Assembly: GCF_029080175.1 (NCBI RefSeq)
Contig: NZ_JARFJC010000048.1
DNA length: 64,000 nt
Strand: one strand, 5' to 3'
Source of the DNA: Luteipulveratus flavus
GTDB taxonomy: Bacteria > Actinomycetota > Actinomycetes > Actinomycetales > Dermatophilaceae
Numbering within the stretch: the first letter of the stretch is position 1; every line of letters begins with the position of its first letter. The position numbers and the translations under genes were made by a program. Shown here piece by piece: positions 9,012 to 17,488 of the stretch. The notes under the pieces were generated by a model. It worked only from the letters and a program-made list of their open reading frames with translations, made no database searches and had not been told where the DNA came from.

Positions 9012-9017
9012 ACGGGG

Positions 9018-10205
9018 TCAGCCGTCCAGGTGATGGGTGTCGTTGACGAACGCGATCTGTACGGTGCCGTCACGCCACAGCTCGACGCCGGTGACCGAGG
9101 CCGGCGCGGCCGCGAGCGCCCACGCGCGTTCGCGGGTGAGTCCGAGGACCGACGCCAGGACCGCCATGATCGGCATCCGGTGGGTCACCACGACCGCGGT
9201 GCCACCCGGGCCGACCTCGCCCACCACGCGCTGCATCGCCTGCTCGACCCGCTGCGCCATCCCGCGGTGCGACTCCCCGCCGGCGACCGAGAACGACTCG
9301 TCCACCCGGAGCCGTCGCAGGTCCTCGCCGTGCCCGCGGGCCAGGTCGGCGAACCGCTCGCCGTCCCAGTCGCCGAACGCCTGCTCGTCCCAGTCGGCGT
9401 CCTCGACGGGACGCACCCCGAGTGCCGCGGCCACCGCCGCGCCCGTCTCCTGCGCCCGGGCCAGCGAGGACGTCACCACCGTCACGGGCGCGCTGACCGC
9501 GTGCAGGCGGTCGGCGAGCGCCTGGCCGGCCCGGTCGGCCTGGTCGCGACCGGCGGCGTTGAGCGAGGGGTCGGCTCCGCCCCGCCCGTCCAGGCGCCCT
9601 TGCACGGTGAAGTCGGTGACGCCGTGGCGGACCAGGAGCACCAACGTGGGCGCGCTGACGTCCGGAGGCGTGCCGGGCGTCGGCTCGGTGGACAGCACCT
9701 GCTCCTCGACCGCGGCAACGTCATCGCCCGCGGCGGTCTCGGAGCGCCACGGGTCGCGCTCGACCGTCCGCCCGTCCATGCCGTCGTTCGAGAGCCGGTC
9801 GGCGGCCTTGTTGGACTCGCGCGGGATCCAGGTCCAGGTGACCGAACCACCGGCTGCCCGTCGCCGCCGGACGGCCTCGTCCGCCTCGGCCGCGAGCCGC
9901 TGCATGTCGGCGTGCTTGATCTTCCAGCGCCCGGCCATCTGCTCGATGACGAGCTTGGAGTCCATCCGCACCTCGACGACAGCCACCGGGTCGATGGCCT
10001 CGGCCGCCGCGAGTCCGGCGATCAGACCGGAGTACTCGGCGACGTTGTTGCTCGCCCGCCCGAGCGGTGCAGCGCGCTCGGCGAGCACGCGGCCCGTACG
10101 GCGGTCGCGCACCAGCGCGCCGTACCCCGCCACCCCCGGGTTGCCGCGCGAGCCGCCGTCGGCCTCGACGACGAGCTCGCGCCCTTCGCCGGGGGCGTCG
10201 GTCAC
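9018..10205 (-). CDS. Bifunctional RNase HI / histidine phosphatase (Rv2228c-type)
   Basis: Two domains in about 395 aa. The N-terminal RNase HI domain (about 8-140) has the first acidic residue in VVEADGGSRGNPG, the Glu region NNVAEYSGLIAGL and the Asp in VRMDSKLVIEQM. The C-terminal histidine-phosphatase domain has the RHG signature LLVRHGVTDF and a second active-site His in VVVTHRMPI. This fusion matches M. tuberculosis Rv2228c, which has RNase H and acid-phosphatase (CobC-like) activity. The GTG start at 10205 overlaps the upstream stop as GTGA. The operon order Nif3, zinc ribbon, this gene is conserved in actinobacteria. Confidence 0.92.
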   Translation of the reverse strand: MTDAPGEGRELVVEADGGSRGNPGVAGYGALVRDRRTGRVLAERAAPLGRASNNVAEYSGLIAGLAAAEAIDPVAVVEVRMDSKLVIEQMAGRWKIKHADMQRLAAEADEAVRRRRAAGGSVTWTWIPRESNKAADRLSNDGMDGRTVERDPWRSETAAGDDVAAVEEQVLSTEPTPGTPPDVSAPTLVLLVRHGVTDFTVQGRLDGRGGADPSLNAAGRDQADRAGQALADRLHAVSAPVTVVTSSLARAQETGAAVAAALGVRPVEDADWDEQAFGDWDGERFADLARGHGEDLRRLRVDESFSVAGGESHRGMAQRVEQAMQRVVGEVGPGGTAVVVTHRMPIMAVLASVLGLTRERAWALAAAPASVTGVELWRDGTVQIAFVNDTHHLDG

Positions 10206-10942
10206 AGGCCGGACTCGGCCGTCCGGACCAGGATGCGGCGGCACTCCTCGCAGCGCAGCACCTCGTCCTCCGGCGCCGTACGGATACGGGACAGGTCACT
10301 GGAGGTGAGCTCCAGCTGACAGCCCCCGCAGCGGCGTTGGATCAGCGGCGCGGCGCCCAGACCGCCGTGCTGCTCGCGCACCTCCTCGTACAGGGCGAGC
10401 AGGTCCTCGCCGAGGCCGGGCGCGATCTGCGCCCGCTCAGCCACCACCGCGCTGCGCTCGGTGTCGATCTCGCCGGCGGCGCGGGCGTGCTCGTCCTCCA
10501 GCCCGGACAGCTTCTCGTCCAGGTCGGTCCGACGGCGCTCCAGCTCGGTGAGCTCGGCGCGCAGCGTCTCAGCGCGCTCCATCACCTCCAGCTCGACGTC
10601 CTCCAGCTCGGACTGACGCCGGGCCAGGGTGTCCAGCTCGTGCTGCATCGCCTGCAGCTCCTTCGCGTTGCCCTGACCGGCCTCCAGCCGGGCGGTGTTG
10701 CGCGCGGCGCGGTCCCGGACCAGCTGCACGTCCTGGTCGGCCTTGGTGATCTCACGCTCCACGTCGGCGACCGCCGTCCGGGCGAGCACGAGGTCCTCGT
10801 CGGCACGGGTCGACTGCGCCTGGGCGGCGCTCAGCTCCTGGAGCACCGGCAGCGTGCGGGACCGGTGGTCCAGCTGCGCCAGGCGGGTGTCGAGCTTCTG
10901 CAGGTCCAGCAACCGCCACTGGCGGCTCAGGTCGGCTTTCAG
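10202..10942 (-). CDS. Coiled-coil C4 zinc-ribbon protein (Rv2229c-type), probable CTG start
   Basis: A long coiled coil (about 20-180, rich in E, L, R and A) ends in a zinc ribbon with two Cys pairs, RCGGCQLEL and RCEECRRIL. It matches the CT398/DUF164-type family next to Nif3. The family normally starts MKADxxxQxxLLDLQxLDT. Here the same residues are encoded from a CTG at 10942 (LKADLSRQWRLLDLQKLDT), whose bases overlap the Nif3 stop as CTGA, exactly like the ATGA junctions elsewhere. The first ordinary start is TTG at 10912, which would remove the conserved N-terminus. Function in the family is unclear; nucleic-acid association is proposed. Confidence 0.85.
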   Translation of the reverse strand: MKADLSRQWRLLDLQKLDTRLAQLDHRSRTLPVLQELSAAQAQSTRADEDLVLARTAVADVEREITKADQDVQLVRDRAARNTARLEAGQGNAKELQAMQHELDTLARRQSELEDVELEVMERAETLRAELTELERRRTDLDEKLSGLEDEHARAAGEIDTERSAVVAERAQIAPGLGEDLLALYEEVREQHGGLGAAPLIQRRCGGCQLELTSSDLSRIRTAPEDEVLRCEECRRILVRTAESGL

Positions 10943-11808
10943 CGGGGGCCTCCACTTCCTCGGTGTGTCGTCGCGCCGGTGGGGACCAGGAAGTCCCAGG
11001 GATCGGTACGCAGCGCGGACACGTGGAGGTCAACGCTATCCGCCCGGTCGGCGAGCCCGTCACGGATCCGGTCGGCGGCCGTCCGCAGCCACAGCGACTC
11101 GGTCGCCCAGTGGCCCGCGTCGATGAGGTACGGCGTCCCTCCGCGGGCCTCCTCACGCGCCTCGAGCGCCGGGTGGTGGCGCAGGTCGGCCGTGACGTAC
11201 ACGTCGGCGCCGCTGGCGCGCACCTGCGCGAACGCATCGTCCCCGGCGCCGCCCAGCACCGCGACCCGGCGGACCTCGCCCTCGGGGTCCCCACTGACCC
11301 GGATGCCGACGGGCGAGGCGGGCAGCGCCTCGGCCAGCATCGCCGCGAACGCGGTGAGAGTCATCGGCGTCGGCAGATCCCCCACAAGGCCCAGGCCGAC
11401 CCTGTCCCGGACCACCAGCGGCTCGGCTGTCTCCAGGCCGGCCGCCTCCGCCAGCGCGTCGTTCACGCCCGGACGGGCCACGTCGGCGTTGGTGTGCGCG
11501 ACGTACAGGGCGAGGTCGGCCACCACCAGCGCGGTCACGGCCGCCCCCTTGGCCGTCGTCGTCGCGACGGAGTGGATGCCGCGCAGGAGCAGCGGATGGT
11601 GGGTGATCAGCAGGTTCGCGCCCGCCTCGCGCGCCTCCTCGATGACCGCCAGCGTCGGGTCGACGGCCAGGTGGATGCGGTGGACGACCTGGTCGGGATC
11701 CCCCGACACCAGCCCGACGCGGTCCCAGGACTGGGCGGTGTCCGGCGGGTACAGACCGTCCAGGACGGCCAGCACCTCGGCCAGCGACGGCGGCTGCGAC
11801 TCTGCCAT
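10939..11808 (-). CDS. Nif3-like dinuclear metal-centre protein
   Basis: About 289 aa. It has the NIF3/YbgI signatures: SWDRVGLVSGDPDQ near the start, LLITHHPLLLRG with the metal-binding His pair, YVAHTNADVARPGVND, and VYVTADLRHHPALEAREE with further His and the C-terminal Glu region. The family forms hexameric toroids with two metals per subunit; its cellular role remains uncertain (it binds GTP cyclohydrolase-like metal sites). It is the first gene of a coupled three-gene operon with the zinc-ribbon and RNase H proteins. Confidence 0.9.
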   Translation of the reverse strand: MAESQPPSLAEVLAVLDGLYPPDTAQSWDRVGLVSGDPDQVVHRIHLAVDPTLAVIEEAREAGANLLITHHPLLLRGIHSVATTTAKGAAVTALVVADLALYVAHTNADVARPGVNDALAEAAGLETAEPLVVRDRVGLGLVGDLPTPMTLTAFAAMLAEALPASPVGIRVSGDPEGEVRRVAVLGGAGDDAFAQVRASGADVYVTADLRHHPALEAREEARGGTPYLIDAGHWATESLWLRTAADRIRDGLADRADSVDLHVSALRTDPWDFLVPTGATTHRGSGGPR

Positions 11809-11823
11809 GCGGTCCTCCCCCGG

Positions 11824-11847
11824 GCCGGGTGCGCGGGGGCGCCCGGC
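11824..11847 (-). terminator. GC hairpin downstream of tRNA-Val
   Basis: GCCGGGTGCGC (11824-11834) pairs with GCGCCCGGC (11839-11847) with a single-base bulge. It lies 17 bases after the tRNA 3' end and before the Nif3 start. No U-tract. Confidence 0.45.
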
Positions 11848-11863
11848 AGATCGGTGGTACGAG

Positions 11864-11936
11864 TGGGCCCGGCCGGGTTCGAACCGACGACACCCGCGGT
11901 GTAAACGCGGTGCTCTACCAGCTGAGCTACAGGCCC
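11864..11936 (-). tRNA. tRNA-Val(TAC)
   Basis: Folds into a full cloverleaf of 73 nt. The acceptor stem is GGGCCTG/CGGGCCC, the D stem GCTC/GAGC, the anticodon arm CCGCG-TTTACAC-CGCGG with anticodon TAC, and the T arm contains TTCGAAC. Discriminator A; the CCA tail is not encoded. Confidence 0.97.
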
Positions 11937-11992
11937 GTGCGGTGCATCGCCCGCCGCAGTGTGCGTCGGCGAGCGCGTACAGCGTAGACGGA

Positions 11993-12469
11993 CTAGGTCG
12001 TGAGCGCGTCCACGGCCTCCAGGAGCACGGCGACGTCGCGCTCCTCCCCCGGCGGGTTGACCAGGCTCCAGCGCACCGTGCCGTGCGCGTCGATCAGGAA
12101 GGTGCCCCGCACCGCCATCCCGGTGGCCTCGTCCAGCACGCCGTACGCCTGCGCCACCTCACCGTGCGGCCAGAAGTCGGACAGCAGCGGGAAGTCGTAG
12201 CCCTGCTCCTGGGCCCAGGCCTTGAGGGAGTAGACGGCGTCGCACGACACGCCCACGGTCCGGACCCGGTCGCCCTGGAAGCGGTCGAGCTCGCGCTGGA
12301 CGGCGGCGAGCTCGCTGGTGCAGATGCGCGAGAACGCGAACGGGTAGAAGACCAGCAGCGCGGCACGCCCGTCGCGCAGGTCCGCCAGCGCGGTCGGCTG
12401 CCCGTACTGGTCCGGGAGGGTGAACTCCGGAGCCACGGCACCCACCGCGGGGACGGCGCCGCCGGTCAT
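11993..12469 (-). CDS. ahpE: AhpE-type 1-Cys peroxiredoxin
   Basis: A thioredoxin-fold peroxiredoxin of about 158 aa. The peroxidatic Cys lies in FAFSRICTSELAAV (about residue 48), the AhpE-like variant of the TxxC motif. Further features are VGVSCDAVYSLKAW and GTFLIDAHGTVRW. It reduces peroxides and peroxynitrite, with no clear resolving Cys. The ATG at 12469 overlaps the stop of the DUF3052 gene as ATGA, so the two are coupled. The pair, and its position divergent from aceE, mirror Rv2238c-Rv2239c of M. tuberculosis. Confidence 0.9.
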   Translation of the reverse strand: MTGGAVPAVGAVAPEFTLPDQYGQPTALADLRDGRAALLVFYPFAFSRICTSELAAVQRELDRFQGDRVRTVGVSCDAVYSLKAWAQEQGYDFPLLSDFWPHGEVAQAYGVLDEATGMAVRGTFLIDAHGTVRWSLVNPPGEERDVAVLLEAVDALTT

Positions 12470-12885
12470 CGCTGCTTGGCGGTGCCGCCCTGGACGAGCT
12501 TGGTGGCGATCCAGTCGTCGCCGGCCTTGGTCGAGGAGCTGGCCTTGAGCCCGGCGGTCTGAGCCGCCTCCTGGATGTCGCTCGCGTCGACGTGCTCGTC
12601 GCTGCCGGCCCTGGGCACGAGCAGGACCACGAAGCCCTTGTCGCCCAGGTTGGTCAGGGCGTCGACGCACTCGTCGATGAGATCGCCGTCGCCGTCGCGG
12701 AACCACAGGAGGACCGCGTCGACCACGCCGTCGTACTCGTCGTCCTCCAGCTGCGAGCCGACGATCTCCTCGATCTGCTCGCGGAGCGCCTCGTCGGCGT
12801 CATCGTCCCACCCGATCTCCTGGACGACCTGGCCGTCCTGGAAGCCCAGCTTGGCCGCCGACGTCGTCCCTGCGGTCTGGTTCAC
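12466..12885 (-). CDS. DUF3052 family protein (Rv2239c-type)
   Basis: A small acidic protein of about 139 aa. It has the family pattern KLGFQDGQVVQEIGWDDD near the N-terminus, then ALLxWF-like VLLWFRDGDGDLID and the strand GFVVLLVPRAGSDEHVDA. No catalytic motif is recognisable. It starts at a GTG preceded by GAAAGGTAGG. The conserved linkage to AhpE and aceE suggests a housekeeping role, perhaps related to redox or pyruvate metabolism, but the function is unknown. Confidence 0.85.
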   Translation of the reverse strand: MNQTAGTTSAAKLGFQDGQVVQEIGWDDDADEALREQIEEIVGSQLEDDEYDGVVDAVLLWFRDGDGDLIDECVDALTNLGDKGFVVLLVPRAGSDEHVDASDIQEAAQTAGLKASSSTKAGDDWIATKLVQGGTAKQR

Positions 12886-13099
12886 CAGCCGTACCTACCT
12901 TTCATCGCACTGTGATTGGTGCGTAGTCCACTAGGAAGCGTCGCGCATTGCAACCATCGCGGCGCCCGACACCCCGCACGGTGGGGGCCGGCCGTCCCGC
13001 CCAGCGGCCGTACTCGCGGGTAACCCTCCCGACTTCGCAGGCGGCGCCGCCGGGGAGCAGACTGAACGCAGAGCCAGAGATGTAGAGAGGACAGTGACC

Positions 13100-15862
13100 G
13101 TGTCACGCAAGGACGCAGGACCGATCCTGAACGGAATTCCGAGCCAGCTCCCGGACATCGACCCCGAGGAGACCCAGGAGTGGGTCGACTCCCTGGACGG
13201 CGCCATCGACGAGGGCGGCCGCGCTCGGGCCCGGTACATCATGCTGAAGCTGCTGGAGCGAGCCCGGCAGCAGCAGATCGGCGTCCCCTCGCTGACGGCC
13301 ACCGACTACATCAACACGATCGCGCCGGAGGCCGAGCCGTGGTTCCCCGGTGACGAGGAGATCGAGCACCGCTACCGGGGCTGGATCCGGTGGAACGCCG
13401 CGATGATGGTGCACCGCGCGCAGCGTCCCGAGATCGGCGTCGGCGGTCACATCTCGACCTACGCCTCGGCGGCGACGCTGTACGAGGTCGGCTTCAACCA
13501 CTTCTTCCGCGGCAAGGACCACCCCGGCGGCGGCGACCAGATCTTCATCCAGGGCCACGCCTCCCCCGGCATCTACTCCCGCGCCTACCTCGAGGGTCGC
13601 CTCAGCGCCGACCAGCTGGACGGGTTCCGCCAGGAGCGCTCCCACATCGTCGACGGCAAGGTCGCCGGCCTGCCCTCCTACCCTCACCCGCGCAACATGC
13701 CCGACTTCTGGGAGTTCCCGACCGTGTCCATGGGCATCGGCCCGATGAACGCGATCTACCAGGCCCAGCTCAACCGCTACCTGCACCACCGCGGGATGAA
13801 GGACACCAGCCAGCAGCACGTGTGGGCCTTCCTCGGCGACGGCGAGATGGACGAGCCGGAGTCGCGCGGCCTGCTGCAGCTGGCCGCCAACGAGGAGCTG
13901 GACAACCTCACCTTCGTCGTCAACTGCAACCTGCAGCGTCTCGACGGCCCGGTCCGCGGCAACGGCAAGATCATCCAGGAGCTGGAGAGCTTCTTCCGCG
14001 GCGCCGGCTGGAACGTCATCAAGGTCGTGTGGGGCCGCGGCTGGGACCCGCTGCTCGCCCAGGACCGTGACGGCGCCCTGGTGCACCTGATGAACGACAC
14101 GCCGGACGGCGACTACCAGACGTTCCGTGCCAACGACGGTGCGTACGTGCGGGACCACTTCTTCGGCCGGGACCCGCGCGCGGCGGCGATGGTCAAGGAC
14201 TGGTCGGACGAGGACATCTGGTGGAAGCTCAAGCGGGGCGGTCACGACTACCACAAGGTGTACGCCGCGTACGCCGCCGCGATGCAGAGCCACGGCCAGC
14301 CGACGGTGATCCTGGCCAAGACGATCAAGGGCTACAGCCTCGGCACCCACTTCGCCGGCCGGAACGCCACCCATCAGATGAAGAAGATGGCGCTGGATGA
14401 CCTGAAGAACTTCCGCGACTCGATGAACATCCCGATCACGGACGCCCAGCTCGAGGACAACCCCTACCTGCCGCCGTACTACCACCCGGGCAACGACGAC
14501 CCGGCGATCCAGTACCTCCGGGAGCGACGTCGCAGCCTCGGTGGCGGGCTCCCCAGCCGCCGGACGGCGTCGCCGTCTCTGAAGCTGCCCGGTGACGCGG
14601 CGTACGCCGTGGCGAAGAAGGGCTCCGGCAAGCAGGAGGTCGCCTCGACGATGGCCTTCGTCCGGGTGCTCAAGGAGCTCATGCGCGACAAGGAGTTCGG
14701 CAAGCACGTCGTGCCGATCATCCCGGACGAGGCGCGCACGTTCGGGATGGACTCCTTCTTCCCGACCTCGAAGATCTACAACCCGCACGGGCAGCACTAC
14801 ACGTCGGTCGACGCCGAGCTGATGCTGGCGTACAAGGAGTCCGAGCAGGGTCAGATCCTGCACCTGGGCATCAACGAGGCCGGCTCGATGGCAGCGTTCA
14901 CCGCCGCCGGCACCTCCTACGCCACGCACGGCGTGCCGATGGTCCCGGTCTACGTCTTCTACTCGATGTTCGGGTTCCAGCGCACGGGCGACTTCATCTG
15001 GGCGGCCGCCGACCAGATGACCCGCGGGTTCCTGATCGGTGCGACCGCCGGTCGCACCACGCTGACCGGTGAGGGCCTGCAGCACGCCGACGGCCACGGG
15101 CACCTGCTCGCGTCGACGAATCCCGCTGTCGTCTCGTACGACCCAGCCTATGCGTACGAGATCGCGCACATCATGCAGGACGGGCTGCGGCGGATGTTCG
15201 GGGACGACCCCGAGGACGTCATCTACTACGTGACCGTCTACAACGAGCCGATGGTGCAGCCCGCCGAGCCGGAGGACCTCGACGTCGAGGGCATCCTGCG
15301 CGGCATGCACCGCATCAGCGAGGGCAGCTTCGACGGCGTCGGTCAGGACGCCCGTCGGGTGCAGCTGCTCGCGTCCGGCGTGGGCGTGCCGTGGGCCCTG
15401 GAGGCGCAGAGCCTGCTGAAGGACGACTTCGGCGTCGTCGCCGACGTGTGGTCGGTGACGTCCTGGACCGAGCTGCGCCGTGAGGCGATGGCGTGCGACG
15501 AGCACAACTTCCTGTACCCGCAGGAGGAGCGCCGCGTCCCGTACGTCACGACGCGGATGCAGGACGCACCCGGCCCGGTCGTCGCCACCTCCGACTCGAT
15601 GCGCGCGGTCCAGGACCAGATCGCGCAGTGGGTCCCGCAGGAGTTCGCCTCGCTCGGCGCCGACGGGTTCGGCTTCTCCGACACCCGTGCGGCCGCGCGG
15701 CGCGCGTTCCACATCGACGGCCCGTCGGTGGCGGTGCGTGCGCTGCAGCTCCTGGCGGACCGGGGCGAGATGCCGGCCGACGCGGCCCGCCAGGCGGCCG
15801 AGAAGTACAAGCTGCTCGACGTGACGGCCGGCACGTCCGGCAACGCGGGCGGCGAGTCATGA
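13100..15862 (+). CDS. aceE: Pyruvate dehydrogenase E1, homodimeric
   Basis: About 920 aa, the size of homodimeric AceE. It decarboxylates pyruvate with thiamine diphosphate and passes the acetyl group to E2. Visible family blocks are VGGHISTYASAATLYEVGFNHFF-type N-terminal sequence (seen around residues 115-135), the TPP/Mg motif GDGEMDEP...NCN (about 248-280), KTIKGYSLG and the C-terminal GTSYATHGVPMVPVY region. I place the start at GTG 13100 because GAGAGG at 13085-13090 is 9 bases away; GTG 13094 is too close to it. The last codons overlap the next gene (ATGA). No E2/E3 gene is nearby, as usual in actinobacteria. Confidence 0.96.
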   Translation: MSRKDAGPILNGIPSQLPDIDPEETQEWVDSLDGAIDEGGRARARYIMLKLLERARQQQIGVPSLTATDYINTIAPEAEPWFPGDEEIEHRYRGWIRWNAAMMVHRAQRPEIGVGGHISTYASAATLYEVGFNHFFRGKDHPGGGDQIFIQGHASPGIYSRAYLEGRLSADQLDGFRQERSHIVDGKVAGLPSYPHPRNMPDFWEFPTVSMGIGPMNAIYQAQLNRYLHHRGMKDTSQQHVWAFLGDGEMDEPESRGLLQLAANEELDNLTFVVNCNLQRLDGPVRGNGKIIQELESFFRGAGWNVIKVVWGRGWDPLLAQDRDGALVHLMNDTPDGDYQTFRANDGAYVRDHFFGRDPRAAAMVKDWSDEDIWWKLKRGGHDYHKVYAAYAAAMQSHGQPTVILAKTIKGYSLGTHFAGRNATHQMKKMALDDLKNFRDSMNIPITDAQLEDNPYLPPYYHPGNDDPAIQYLRERRRSLGGGLPSRRTASPSLKLPGDAAYAVAKKGSGKQEVASTMAFVRVLKELMRDKEFGKHVVPIIPDEARTFGMDSFFPTSKIYNPHGQHYTSVDAELMLAYKESEQGQILHLGINEAGSMAAFTAAGTSYATHGVPMVPVYVFYSMFGFQRTGDFIWAAADQMTRGFLIGATAGRTTLTGEGLQHADGHGHLLASTNPAVVSYDPAYAYEIAHIMQDGLRRMFGDDPEDVIYYVTVYNEPMVQPAEPEDLDVEGILRGMHRISEGSFDGVGQDARRVQLLASGVGVPWALEAQSLLKDDFGVVADVWSVTSWTELRREAMACDEHNFLYPQEERRVPYVTTRMQDAPGPVVATSDSMRAVQDQIAQWVPQEFASLGADGFGFSDTRAAARRAFHIDGPSVAVRALQLLADRGEMPADAARQAAEKYKLLDVTAGTSGNAGGES

Positions 15863-16110
15863 GCCTGTCGCCCGAGGACCTGATCAAGGTCGAGCTCCGG
15901 ATGGGCCGGCGCGGGGACGGGTACGACGAGGTCTCGGTCGACGACCGGCTCGACGCCGTCGTGACGGCCATGCGCGCGTCACAGCCCTACCAGCACCTGC
16001 TCGATCCGGCCGGGCTCGCGCCCGCGGGCCGGTGGAGGCGTGGGTACGACCGTGCCCAGGTCGACGCGCTGCTCGGCCGGCTGCGGGACGAGGCCGTCCA
16101 CCCGTCGTGA
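15859..16110 (+). CDS. Small DivIVA-motif protein coupled to aceE
   Basis: An 83-aa gene whose ATG overlaps the aceE stop (ATGA). Near the C-terminus WRRGYDRAQVDALLGRLRD matches the short DivIVA-type motif (RGYDxxxVDxFL) that precedes coiled coils in polar-growth proteins. A weaker copy, RRGDGYDEVSVDDRLDAVV, occurs around residues 16-35. Both end without a coiled coil, so this is at most a pair of isolated motifs. Base composition resembles its neighbours and the stop is clean. Its product should be made in proportion to AceE; role unknown. Confidence 0.7.
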   Translation: MSLSPEDLIKVELRMGRRGDGYDEVSVDDRLDAVVTAMRASQPYQHLLDPAGLAPAGRWRRGYDRAQVDALLGRLRDEAVHPS

Positions 16111-16186
16111 GCGGGTTCGAGCCCTACGAGGGCGAGCGCACCTAGACCGGCGCCGGGACGATCTTCACGGCGTCCTGACCGGACCG

Positions 16187-16226
16187 ACGCCAGGAGGGGG
16201 CCGCTCGCGCGGCCCCCTCCTGGCGT
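16187..16226. terminator. Strong bidirectional hairpin after aceE operon and glpQ
   Basis: A perfect 18-bp inverted repeat (16187-16204 with 16209-16226) around the loop TCGC. It separates the aceE operon from the convergent glpQ, whose stop is at 16240. Confidence 0.9.
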
Positions 16227-16239
16227 GCGGTCGAACTCG

Positions 16240-17349
16240 TCAGCGCAGCTCCCGCGCCAGCACGGCGAGGTCCGGCATGTCGCTGAACAGCCCGTCGATG
16301 CCGGTCGCGTACAGCCTCTTGAGGTAGTCCAGCACGCGGCCGAAGTCGTCCGGCCGGGTGCCGATCCGGTAGTCGGTCGGCAGGAAGTTGTTCTCCGCCC
16401 GCACGGTGTAGGGGCACACCGACAGGCCGTTGGCGTGGGCGTCCGCGACGAGGGTCGTGGTCGCGCCGGTGCTGCCGTCCGGGTTGCGGGTGATGATCTG
16501 CGCCTGGTCCGGGCCGAGCCCGGTGATGTCCTTGGCGTAGGTCGCCATGCCCGCGCGGGTGAGCAGCTCGGCGTAGGTGCGGCCGTCGTTGAACGGACCG
16601 CCCGTCGCCGAGGTCAGGAAGACCAGGGGCGCCTTGACGCCGAACCGGTGCCGCAGATCCTGCAGGTTCTTCAGCTCGAAGGACTGGATGAAGATCGGCG
16701 CGTTCGCACGGTCCAGACCGTACTTGCGCACGAGCGGGACGAGGCGCTCCTCCAGCGGCAGACCCATCGCGCGGAAGTAGGTGGGGTGCTTGGTCTCGGG
16801 GTAGACGCCGATCTCGCGGTGGAGCTCGCGGCTCAGCCGCTTGCGCAGCTCGAGGACCTCGACGAACGTCGGCACCTGCCAGAGCCCGTTGTACGTCGTG
16901 TTGTGCTGGCGCAGGGCGGGCAGCCGCTCGACCGCGCGCAGCGTCTTCAGCTCGGCGAGGGTGAAGTCCTCGGTGAACCAGCCCGTGGTCGCGACACCGT
17001 CCAGCGACTTGGTCGTGCGGCGGGAGGCGAACTCCGGGTGCTGGGCGACGTCGGTCGTCCCGCTGATCTCCGGCTCGTGCCGGCACACCAGGACCCCGTC
17101 CTTGGTGATGCACAGGTCGGGCTCGATGAAGTCCGCGCCCAGGTGGGCGGCCAGGGTGTACGACGCGAGGGTGTGCTCGGGGCGGTAACCCGAGGCGCCG
17201 CGGTGGCCGACGACCAGGGGGGTGCCCTGGCGGGGACGGCGCGCGGGGACGGCTCCGTGCGGTTCGGTGACGGCCTGGGCGGCGTCGGGTGCGACGACCA
17301 CCCCCGCGACGGTAGCAGCGGCAAGTCCGGTGAAGGTTCGACGATCCAT
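16240..17349 (-). CDS. glpQ: Tat-exported glycerophosphodiester phosphodiesterase
   Basis: About 369 aa. The N-terminus MDRRTFTGLAAATVAG has a twin-arginine and a hydrophobic stretch ending APDAAQA, so export by Tat and signal cleavage near residue 27 are likely. The GDPD domain begins VVGHRGASGYRPEHTLASY, with the catalytic His-Arg and the acidic cluster DFIEPDLCITKDGVLVCRHE spread over the next strands. The enzyme hydrolyses glycerophosphodiesters to glycerol-3-phosphate outside the membrane. Start chosen at 17349, giving the complete Tat signal. It is divergent from fasR with about 140 bases between. Confidence 0.92.
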   Translation of the reverse strand: MDRRTFTGLAAATVAGVVVAPDAAQAVTEPHGAVPARRPRQGTPLVVGHRGASGYRPEHTLASYTLAAHLGADFIEPDLCITKDGVLVCRHEPEISGTTDVAQHPEFASRRTTKSLDGVATTGWFTEDFTLAELKTLRAVERLPALRQHNTTYNGLWQVPTFVEVLELRKRLSRELHREIGVYPETKHPTYFRAMGLPLEERLVPLVRKYGLDRANAPIFIQSFELKNLQDLRHRFGVKAPLVFLTSATGGPFNDGRTYAELLTRAGMATYAKDITGLGPDQAQIITRNPDGSTGATTTLVADAHANGLSVCPYTVRAENNFLPTDYRIGTRPDDFGRVLDYLKRLYATGIDGLFSDMPDLAVLARELR

Positions 17350-17457
17350 GCTCGTACTCTGCTGCGCTCCGGGTGTCCGCGGATAGAGGCCAGGCGGCCG
17401 GAACTCGTCGGCGAGATGACGAGATGGTGGCGCCGAGGCAGCCTGCTCCTGTGCCTG

Positions 17458-17467
17458 TCCTACAAAC
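17458..17467. promoter_or_regulatory. Putative FasR-associated motif upstream of fasR
   Basis: TCCTACAAAC here is the exact reverse complement of GTTTGTAGGA at 18712-18721 upstream of fabD. It sits just before a TACGCT -10 (17475-17480) that ends 8 bases before the fasR ATG. Autoregulation is an inference. Confidence 0.5.
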
Positions 17468-17488
17468 GCCGCTCTACGCTGGGTGCCC

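Noticed and set aside
8957..9017. SAM-type riboswitch before the rhodanese-metZ pair
   Set aside because: The only strong structure is the 13-bp hairpin that terminates the preceding gene; no riboswitch core is recognisable.
13103..15712. An 869-codon open frame on the reverse strand opposite aceE
   Set aside because: It mirrors aceE codon by codon in a GC-rich gene, has Arg/Val/Leu-rich low-information sequence, and no family features. Same for the reverse-complement frames opposite mutB (57114-59465), the RNB gene (1168-3021) and 10067-12562.
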